Assembly: GCF_011038785.1 (NCBI RefSeq)
Contig: NZ_JAAKDT010000032.1
Coordinates: 1 to 40,786 of the forward strand
Source of the DNA: Parabacteroides sp. ZJ-118
GTDB taxonomy: Bacteria; Bacteroidota; Bacteroidia; Bacteroidales; Tannerellaceae
Direction: 5' to 3'
DNA: 40,786 bases
In this document: in pieces, positions 35,857 to 40,786 of the stretch
How positions within the stretch are numbered: position 1 is the stretch's first letter
How the letters are laid out: every line of letters starts with the position of its first letter
Notes under the pieces: model-generated
What the model was told of the DNA's origin: nothing
The model's database searches: none
The model's input: the letters and a program-made list of their open reading frames with translations, nothing else
Made by a program: the position numbers and the translations under genes

Positions 35857-36624
35857 ATGATTAGTCCATTAGCCTATGTAGATTCAAGCGCGAGGATCGG
35901 GAAGAACGTTATGATTCACCCTTTCGCGTACATTGATAAGAACGTGGAGATCGGGGATGATTGCGAGATCATGCCTCATGCCAGCTTAATGAGCGGTACA
36001 CGCATGGGAAATCGCAACCGTGTATTTAACGGGGCTGTTATCGCCGCTGAGCCTCAGGACTTCTTTTATAAGGGAGGTGATACGATCACCGTAGTCGGGG
36101 ATGACAACGTGATCCGTGAGAATGTGGTGATTAACCGTTCCACGACAGCGGAAGGACGTACTTGTATCGGAAATGGTAATTTCTTGCATGAGGGGGTACA
36201 TGTCTCTCATGATACGCGGATAGGAAGCCATAGTGTATTTGGCTATGGTAGTAAGATTTCCGGAAATTGTATCTTGGAAGATTACGTGATCTTCGGGGGG
36301 AATGTATTGATGAGCCAAGGATCCCGGGTGGGATCTTGGGCAATGATTCAAACCGGCTGTCGTTTCCGTAAGGATATACCTCCTTTTATCGTAGCGGCTC
36401 AAGAGCCTACCACGTACTATGGAGTGAATTCTTTCATCATGTCTCATGAAGGATTCAATGAGAAGGTTATCAAGCATATCAGTCATGCGTACCGGATCAT
36501 TTTCCAAGGAAACAGCAGCCTTACAGATGCCTTGTTGATGATCAAGGATCAGGTTCCGATGAGTGAGGAGATCCAGCATATTATCGATTTCGTTGGTGAG
36601 TCTAAATTAGGTATTATCAAATAA
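35857..36624 (+). CDS. lpxA: Acyl-ACP--UDP-N-acetylglucosamine O-acyltransferase (LpxA)
   Basis: LpxA adds a hydroxyacyl chain to UDP-GlcNAc, the first step of lipid A. The 255-residue product is a left-handed beta-helix of hexapeptide repeats (SARIGKNVMIHP, KNVEIGDDCEIMP, GNGNFLHEGVHVSHD) with the catalytic His118 (HVSHD, equivalent to E. coli His125) and a C-terminal helical domain. It is cytoplasmic. Unusually, it is the last gene of an efflux operon rather than beside lpxD, lpxB or fabZ. Many Bacteroidales carry an lpxC-fabZ-lpxA cluster elsewhere, so this may be a second copy; I cannot test that here. Confidence 0.93.
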   Translation: MISPLAYVDSSARIGKNVMIHPFAYIDKNVEIGDDCEIMPHASLMSGTRMGNRNRVFNGAVIAAEPQDFFYKGGDTITVVGDDNVIRENVVINRSTTAEGRTCIGNGNFLHEGVHVSHDTRIGSHSVFGYGSKISGNCILEDYVIFGGNVLMSQGSRVGSWAMIQTGCRFRKDIPPFIVAAQEPTTYYGVNSFIMSHEGFNEKVIKHISHAYRIIFQGNSSLTDALLMIKDQVPMSEEIQHIIDFVGESKLGIIK

Positions 36625-36646
36625 ATACCCATAACAAACGATAGCT

Positions 36647-36682
36647 AAAAGCCGAAGGGAACCATTTCCTCCGGCTTTTTTT
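36647..36682 (+). terminator. Terminator of the efflux-lpxA operon
   Basis: AAAAGCCGAAGG pairs with CCTCCGGCTTTT, followed by TTT. The gap 36683-36803 after it holds only the leader of the recombinase gene, with no clear promoter. Confidence 0.85.
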
Positions 36683-36803
36683 AGGTTCGTCCGGCAGGGG
36701 TATAACCTGTACCCAATTGTTTATCAAAAAACCATATAACAGGGTGGGAAGTTGTGAAAAGCCAAAGATAGTGCTTTTTTTGATGTACTTACGACAAAAG
36801 ATT

Positions 36804-37736
36804 ATGAATAAGAAAAGTTTTATGGAAGGCATGTTGGCGTATATATCTAAGCTACGTGCGGGTGGTTATTATTCCACGGCGAAGAGTTATCAAGATGCGT
36901 TGAACTCGTTCCGGAGGTTTTGCGGCAAGGAGAGGATACCTTACTCTCATATTAACAGGGACACGCTCTCGCGTTACCAGTCCTGGTTGTTGGACAGGGG
37001 ATGTTCCATGAATACGGTGTCCACCTATATGCGCCGGATCCGTCACATCTACAACTTGGCGGTGGAGGCGGGCGAGGCTCCCTATATCCCTCTTTTGTTC
37101 AAGGGGATATTCACGGGCGTGGAGAGCAAGCGTAAGAGGGCGTTGCCCTCGGGAAGTTTGCGCTCGTTGATGGGGACCGCGGAAGTCGAGCCGGAGATGC
37201 GGAGAACCCGGCTGGCCTTTAGCCTGATGTTCGCGTTCAGCGGTATGGCGTTCGTGGATTTCGCTCATTTGAGGAAAGAGAACATCAAGGGCGGGGTCTT
37301 GTCGTACCACCGACAGAAGAGCGGGTCCCTCATCCGGGTGGAGATCCCCGCCGAGGTACGTCACTTGTTGGACGAGCTGGCGGCTTGCACGGACAAGGGG
37401 TCACCTTACCTGTTCCCATTCCTGAGCGGGAAGAAAACGGGCGAGGAGGCCTACGTGGAATACAACAAGGCCCTGTACCGTTTCAACCGCGACTTGAGGT
37501 TGTTGGCGGAGACTTGCGGCGTGGACGAGCCGGTCACCTCTTACACGATCCGCCACTCGTTCGCCACGACCTTGCGGGAACAGGAGGTGCCGATCGACGT
37601 GATCAGCGAGTTGCTGGGGCATACGTCCATCAAGACCACCCAGATCTATTTGAAGAGCTTTTCCTTGGAGCGTCTGTCGGCGGTGAACCGGGCCTGTTTC
37701 GGGAGCGTGTACAAGCCGGTATCCGGGGCTGGGTAA
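36804..37736 (+). CDS. Tyrosine site-specific recombinase, probable capsule promoter invertase
   Basis: The 310-residue product has an N-terminal SAM-like core-binding domain (about 8-95) and a catalytic domain with Lys172 (RQKSG), Arg250-His251 (YTIRHSFAT), His273 (LGHTS) and nucleophile Tyr282. The place of the first catalytic Arg holds Ser146 (FAFSGMAF), as recalled for IntDOT of CTnDOT, and the usual His of HxxR is Tyr247, common in Bacteroides recombinases. The ATG at 36804 is chosen over the open frame from 36717. It ends 6 bases before the left inverted repeat, so it probably flips the promoter segment that follows. Confidence 0.92.
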   Translation: MNKKSFMEGMLAYISKLRAGGYYSTAKSYQDALNSFRRFCGKERIPYSHINRDTLSRYQSWLLDRGCSMNTVSTYMRRIRHIYNLAVEAGEAPYIPLLFKGIFTGVESKRKRALPSGSLRSLMGTAEVEPEMRRTRLAFSLMFAFSGMAFVDFAHLRKENIKGGVLSYHRQKSGSLIRVEIPAEVRHLLDELAACTDKGSPYLFPFLSGKKTGEEAYVEYNKALYRFNRDLRLLAETCGVDEPVTSYTIRHSFATTLREQEVPIDVISELLGHTSIKTTQIYLKSFSLERLSAVNRACFGSVYKPVSGAG

Positions 37737-37742
37737 GCGCTT

Positions 37743-37760
37743 GGCTACTTGGGAAGTAGC
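37743..37760 (+). repeat. Left inverted repeat of the invertible promoter segment
   Basis: GGCTACTTGGGAAGTAGC is the exact reverse complement of 38038-38055. Each copy is also a near-palindrome (GCTACTT/AAGTAGC around GGG), the shape of a tyrosine recombinase core site. Confidence 0.9.
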
Positions 37761-37964
37761 GTAAAGATAGGGAATTTAAATACCCATTTGAGGGGATGAG
37801 ACGGGGCGTGTTCTGTTTCTACACGATGTTCGTGCGATTTTCATGGGGTGACGTGACGATGCAGGAAATAGGAGGTCGTTTCGTCTCTGTTGTCGTGTCC
37901 ATACACCACGAATAGAAACGAAAAATCGGGGAAAAATAAATTCAGAAAACAGACAAAGCCTACA

Positions 37965-37983
37965 CAAGCTTACACAAAGCTTG
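37965..37983. promoter_or_regulatory. Perfect dyad just upstream of the capsule promoter
   Basis: CAAGCTT-ACACA-AAGCTTG, 7 bases before the -33 box. It could bind a regulator or be an accessory recombination site. Confidence 0.4.
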
Positions 37984-37990
37984 AAAAATG

Positions 37991-38021
37991 TTTGTTGTTC
38001 CGGTGCTTTTTACTAAATTTG
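37991..38021 (+). promoter_or_regulatory. Capsule operon promoter, ON orientation
   Basis: TTTG (37991-37994), 19 bases, TAAATTTG (38014-38021): an exact Bacteroidetes promoter inside the invertible segment. Transcription would start near 38028. Confidence 0.85.
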
Positions 38022-38027
38022 CGGCGT

Positions 38028-38197
38028 GAAAGAACAAGCTACTTCCCAAGTAGCCTGCTTTCTTATCTTGAAAAGGAGCATGGATTCAAGTATTGGACCT
38101 TCCTTTTGACAATAGTCAACAAGTGTGTACGAATGTCTCAAAACCGGTCTTGGATTCGGTACCTCCAGAGGGTATCGACGCCGTAGGCGTTGAGAAA
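38028..38197 (+). promoter_or_regulatory. 5' leader of the upxY transcript
   Basis: The predicted leader holds the right inverted repeat, which folds into a GCTACTT/AAGTAGC hairpin, a TTGAC/GTCAA hairpin (38106-38119), and an ACGCC/GGCGT hairpin (38178-38190). In B. fragilis UpxY proteins act on such leaders to prevent early termination. Part of it may be coding (see upxY). Confidence 0.5.
38038..38055 (-). repeat. Right inverted repeat of the invertible promoter segment
   Basis: GCTACTTCCCAAGTAGCC, exact reverse complement of the left repeat at 37743-37760. Confidence 0.9.
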
Positions 38198-38791
38198 ATG
38201 GTTCCGACAATACCTTTCCAAGACAGTAAACCGATGCGTAAGCGTTGGTATATCGCCATCGTCAACAATAAGTCGGAGAAACTTTGCGCCGACAAATTAG
38301 AGAAACGTGTGGCGAGCCAGCCGGAAGGGGAGAAGGATTATGAGGTCTATGTCGCTTCCCAAAAGGAGATGACCCTCACGGCGGCAGGCAAGCGGAAGTG
38401 GGTGGAACGAATCTTGTTCCGCTCCATAGTCTTCATCCGCTGTACCGATACCTTACGTAAAAAGGAGATCGTACGTCTTCCATACATCAAACGTTTCATG
38501 GTGAACATCGCCGGAGAGAGGCAAGGCGGCATACGTCCCGTGGCTTTCATCCCGGACGATCAGATGGCCAAGCTTCGCCGGATGGTGAACGATTCGGACG
38601 AGCCTGTCACGATCGATCCCAGTCCTGTGCCGCTTGGCTCTAAGGTGCGGATCAATGGTGGAACCCTGCGTGGTTTGGAGGGGAACGTGTTGGAATCGCC
38701 GGATGGTGGAACCTGTTTCGTGATTCGCATAGACTTGCTCGGCTGTGCCAAGGTCAGTATTTCCCGGGATTTGCTGGACGTACTACCCTAA
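38093..38791 (+). CDS. upxY: UpxY family transcription antiterminator (NusG-like)
   Basis: UpxY proteins ride with RNA polymerase and let it read through a long capsule operon. The frame gives a NusG N-terminal domain (from MRKRWYIAIVNNKSEK, with RILFRSIVFIRC) and a KOW-type end (GSKVRINGGTLRGLEGNVL). From a TTG at 38093 the product has 232 residues; from the ATG at 38198 it has 197, nearer the usual size. A third possibility: an ATG at 38080 opens MDSSIGPSF and hits TGA, but removing one T from the TTTT at 38104-38107 would join it in frame to DNSQQVCTN of this frame, suggesting a one-base frameshift. The family is firm; the start is not. Confidence 0.88.
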   Translation: MDLPFDNSQQVCTNVSKPVLDSVPPEGIDAVGVEKMVPTIPFQDSKPMRKRWYIAIVNNKSEKLCADKLEKRVASQPEGEKDYEVYVASQKEMTLTAAGKRKWVERILFRSIVFIRCTDTLRKKEIVRLPYIKRFMVNIAGERQGGIRPVAFIPDDQMAKLRRMVNDSDEPVTIDPSPVPLGSKVRINGGTLRGLEGNVLESPDGGTCFVIRIDLLGCAKVSISRDLLDVLP

Positions 38792-38797
38792 ATAGGT

Positions 38798-39217
38798 ATG
38801 AGAACATCTTATAAGAAAGAGGAGGAGCGATCCGGTGTACGCCTGATCGCCCTGCTGGAAAATCATCTACAAGATATTTTGAGTCGTGAGGCGGACAACC
38901 ACACGTTCATCTATCTTTATCGCACGGGTCCGTATTGGGTGGCGTTTGAGAAATCCGCTTACTTTTTACATCGCATATCTTCCCGTGCGCAAGTAATCCC
39001 GATGCGTCCCACCACCTATCCGTTCCCTATCGTGATGGTCGCGTGGGCCGACAAGGAATTGTGGGCTTACAGCCGGACACATCTTTTCCTTCGTGAAGGT
39101 GATGATTATGGCCGACTGTCCGCCCCGTCCCATTCGCTTGAGGGTTATCGGGAATGGCATACGGAAGAAGTGGGAGATTTTTCCGTGCCACAAACACGTT
39201 TTCTGTTGGAGAATTAA
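38798..39217 (+). CDS. upxZ: UpxZ family regulator (inhibitor of other UpxY proteins)
   Basis: The 139-residue product has the UpxZ pattern: a charged N-terminus, then ALLENHLQDILSREADNHTFIYLYRTGPYWVAFEKSAY (quoted in parts: LIALLENHLQDIL, FIYLYRTGPYWVAFE) and PFPIVMVAWADKEL. UpxZ proteins of B. fragilis block the UpxY antiterminators of other capsule loci, so that one capsule is made at a time. It starts 6 bases after upxY and 4 bases before the transferase gene. Confidence 0.92.
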   Translation: MRTSYKKEEERSGVRLIALLENHLQDILSREADNHTFIYLYRTGPYWVAFEKSAYFLHRISSRAQVIPMRPTTYPFPIVMVAWADKELWAYSRTHLFLREGDDYGRLSAPSHSLEGYREWHTEEVGDFSVPQTRFLLEN

Positions 39218-39221
39218 GAAA

Positions 39222-40346
39222 ATGCGAATAATATTGCTTTTATCGTTCAGCTTCTTTCTGTCCATACTGTTCGGTATGGTGATCATCCCGAGGATCCTGG
39301 TGATCTCGCATAAGAAACGCCTGTATGACATCCCGGATTCCCGGAAGGTACATACGACCCCTGTTCCCCGTCTGGGCGGGCTGTCCTTTTTCCCGGTGAT
39401 CCTGATGTCGATGTTCCTGATGGTCGGTTTTCGCCTGTACTTTTGGGATATGGGGTCGTCGAGCCTGTCCTTCCACATGCTTTATGAGTACCTGTTCCTG
39501 TTCGTGGGCATGACGCTGCTTTATCTGGTGGGCGTTTGCGACGACCTGGTGGGTGTGGGCTATCGCCATAAGTTCGTCGTTCAGGTTATTGCGGCGCTGC
39601 TATTGATATTGTCCGGCAATTGGTTCGACTCGTTGGGAGGCTTGTTCGGCGTCTACTCGGTGCCGGCATGGATCGGGATGCCGCTCACGGTGTTTGCCGT
39701 GGTGTATATCACCAACGCCATCAACCTGATCGATGGCATCGACGGGCTGGCCTCGGGGCTTTGTTGCATCGCCTTGTCGGTCTTGAGCGTGATATTCTAT
39801 CTTTGCGGGCAGTATGTCTACGCGTTGCTGGCGATCTGCACGCTGGGTGTCTTGATGCCATTCTGGTGTTACAACGTATTCGGCAACGCCAACCGGGGCC
39901 ATAAGCTATTCATGGGAGACGCCGGCAGCCTCACGCTGGGCTACGTGATCAGTTTCCTGATCATCCACCTGAGCGTGACGAACCAAGTCTCGCCGGAGCT
40001 GCCCAATCCCTATATGGTGATCGCTTTCTCCACGGTGTTGGTACCGTTGCTGGACGTGATCCGGGTGGTCTTGCACCGCCTGCGCGAGCACAAGAACCCT
40101 TTTTTACCGGATAAGAATCATTTCCATCATAAGTTGTTACGCACGGGTATGCGAGTGCGGATGGTGATGGTGACGATCCTGAGCGTATCGGTCTTCTTTA
40201 TAACGTTGAACCTGCTGCTAACCAAGCGTATAAATATCACCTACCTCTTGTTCCTCAACCTCTTCCTGTGGTCTCTACTCCATCTGTCGATCAACAGGCT
40301 TATCACCCGGAACCGTGAGCGGAGGGAGAGGGAGGAAGCGAAGTAA
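39222..40346 (+). CDS. Polyprenyl-phosphate sugar-1-phosphate transferase (WecA/MraY family, GT4-like)
   Basis: This integral membrane enzyme moves a sugar phosphate (probably N-acetylhexosamine-1-phosphate) from UDP onto undecaprenyl phosphate to start the capsule repeat unit. The 374 residues from the ATG at 39222 have about ten helices and the family motifs DIPDSRKVHTTPVPRLGG near 30-47, GVCDDLVGVGYRHKF near 105, NLIDGIDGLASGL near 168, GHKLFMGDAGSLTLG near 226 and KNHFHHKLLRTGMR near 298. The open frame from 39093 overlaps upxZ and is not used. It is the first biosynthetic gene of the locus. The sugar is inferred. Confidence 0.93.
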   Translation: MRIILLLSFSFFLSILFGMVIIPRILVISHKKRLYDIPDSRKVHTTPVPRLGGLSFFPVILMSMFLMVGFRLYFWDMGSSSLSFHMLYEYLFLFVGMTLLYLVGVCDDLVGVGYRHKFVVQVIAALLLILSGNWFDSLGGLFGVYSVPAWIGMPLTVFAVVYITNAINLIDGIDGLASGLCCIALSVLSVIFYLCGQYVYALLAICTLGVLMPFWCYNVFGNANRGHKLFMGDAGSLTLGYVISFLIIHLSVTNQVSPELPNPYMVIAFSTVLVPLLDVIRVVLHRLREHKNPFLPDKNHFHHKLLRTGMRVRMVMVTILSVSVFFITLNLLLTKRINITYLLFLNLFLWSLLHLSINRLITRNRERREREEAK

Positions 40347-40392
40347 CATTAACATGAGACACGCTGATAACCCGCGTTTTCTTACGCTGCCC

Positions 40393-40485
40393 ATCGTAAG
40401 CTCCCTTGAATAGGCATTGTAAGAGGCTTACGATAGGCATTCAAAGAAGCTTAGAATAGGCATTCAAAGGAATGCCGGAATAGGG
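40393..40485. repeat. Tandem hairpin repeats before the Rpn-type gene
   Basis: Three imperfect copies of a 23-24-base unit starting ATAGGCATT lie at 40410-40432, 40433-40455 and 40456-40479, and a fourth begins at 40480. They contain a perfect ATCGTAAGC/GCTTACGAT inverted repeat (40393-40401 and 40426-40434) and a perfect GGCATTC-AAAG-GAATGCC hairpin (40459-40476). The rest of the gap 40347-40560 shows no gene. Confidence 0.7.
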
Positions 40486-40507
40486 TGCGGTTTAATTTGA
40501 CCATTCC

Positions 40508-40539
40508 TTTGTTTTTATGGATAGAAACCAGTATCTTTA
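40508..40539 (+). promoter_or_regulatory. Candidate promoter of the Rpn-type gene
   Basis: TTTG at 40508-40511, 20 bases, TATCTTTA at 40532-40539 (one mismatch to TAnnTTTG), 21 bases before the ATG. Confidence 0.45.
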
Positions 40540-40560
40540 TCCGGCAAAATAAAAGATCTT

Positions 40561-40786
40561 ATGGAACATTACATACGTTTTGACTGGGCGATGAAGCGCC
40601 TTCTCCGGAATAAGGCGAACCACGCCATACTGGAGGGTTTGATGACCTCTTTGCTGGGAACTCGTTTCAAGATCGTTCGATTCTTGGAGAGCGAGTCGAA
40701 CCAGGAGAGCCCTGAGGATAAGTTCAACCGAGTGGACATCTTGGCCGAGAGCGAGAAGGGAGAGTTGGTCATCTTCGAGATCCAGA
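40561..40786 (+). CDS. Rpn / PD-(D/E)XK nuclease family transposase, 3' end outside the window
   Basis: The first 75 codons are present. They read MEHYIRFDWAMKRLLRNKAN, then a segment with FNRVDILAESEKGELVIFEIQ, where Asp (VDIL) and Glu-x-Gln (FEIQ) form the PD-(D/E)XK nuclease core. Such genes (Rpn/YhgA-like, formerly called putative transposases) help RecA-independent transfer of DNA and are often found in capsule and other variable loci. It is on the same strand as the capsule genes but has its own promoter candidate and repeats before it. Confidence 0.88.
   Translation, partial: MEHYIRFDWAMKRLLRNKANHAILEGLMTSLLGTRFKIVRFLESESNQESPEDKFNRVDILAESEKGELVIFEIQ

Larger units (their letters stand above)
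37743..38055. other. Invertible DNA segment (313 bp) with the capsule promoter
   Basis: Two perfect 18-bp inverted repeats enclose a segment without ORFs. The only full promoter I can find in it lies at 37991-38021 and reads out through the right repeat to upxY (ON). Flipping would aim it at the recombinase 3' end and leave the capsule genes without it (OFF). Inside are also dyads CACGA/TCGTG (37822-37834) and CAAGCTT/AAGCTTG (37965-37983). Phase-variable capsule promoters are well known in Bacteroides and Parabacteroides. Confidence 0.88.

Noticed and set aside
37385-37759. 124-residue plus-strand ORF in another frame of the recombinase
   Set aside because: It overlaps the catalytic domain of the recombinase and has a composition typical of a shifted frame.

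Overview
The window looks like a Bacteroidales chromosome, most probably Parabacteroides (close to P. distasonis). The signs are promoters of the Bacteroidetes type (TTTG, 19-21 bases, TAnnTTTG), weak ribosome binding sites, a tmRNA tag reading GENNYALAA, UpxY/UpxZ capsule regulators beside a tyrosine recombinase, and a bactofilin. The genus is inferred, not proven. Most of the window is chromosomal core; the last 4 kb is variable surface-polysaccharide DNA.

Layout. 1-166: 3' part of a 5S rRNA and its terminator. 207-4612 (minus): late cobalamin genes cbiB, an S4-domain RNA-binding gene, cobU, cobT, cobS and a cobC-like phosphatase, packed as one operon. 4839-6039 (plus): ribosomal operon rpsF-rpsR-rplI. 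6120-8206: cell-wall amidase and an MCE/MlaD protein. 8207-8574: a structured non-coding gap, then dnaA (8575-9972), a B12-dependent ribonucleotide reductase (10239-12779) and a two-CBM 4-alpha-glucanotransferase (12803-15490). 15567-17203: bactofilin, folB, marC. 17407-19350 (minus): manganese catalase followed by a lysine-rich 36-residue ORF, and a GlsB/YtxH stress pair. 19615-20101: two tiny unknown genes. 20622-21512: a secreted alpha/beta hydrolase. 21648-22044: tmRNA. 22088-22909 (minus): an M23 lipoprotein.

23125-29647 is a hexuronate locus. A TRAP transporter (dctPQM, plus) faces a minus-strand operon of membrane protein, LacI-type regulator, SDR oxidoreductase and mannonate dehydratase (uxuA). 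29951-36624 is a tripartite RND efflux operon whose last gene is an LpxA acyltransferase.

36804-40346 is the start of a capsule locus. A tyrosine recombinase is followed by a 313-bp segment bounded by perfect 18-bp inverted repeats (37743-37760 and 38038-38055). The segment carries a full promoter (TTTG, 19 bases, TAAATTTG) that points toward upxY, upxZ and a WecA/MraY-like initiating sugar-phosphate transferase, so the locus is drawn in the ON state. The window ends in a PD-(D/E)XK (Rpn-type) nuclease/transposase gene preceded by tandem hairpin repeats.

Functional links: the cob operon completes the cofactor that the reductase beside dnaA needs; the TRAP transporter feeds the uxu enzymes; the recombinase probably flips the capsule promoter. 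The least explained pieces are the structured gap before dnaA, a probable one-base frameshift at the 5' end of upxY, the small ORF behind the catalase, and the repeats at 40393-40485.
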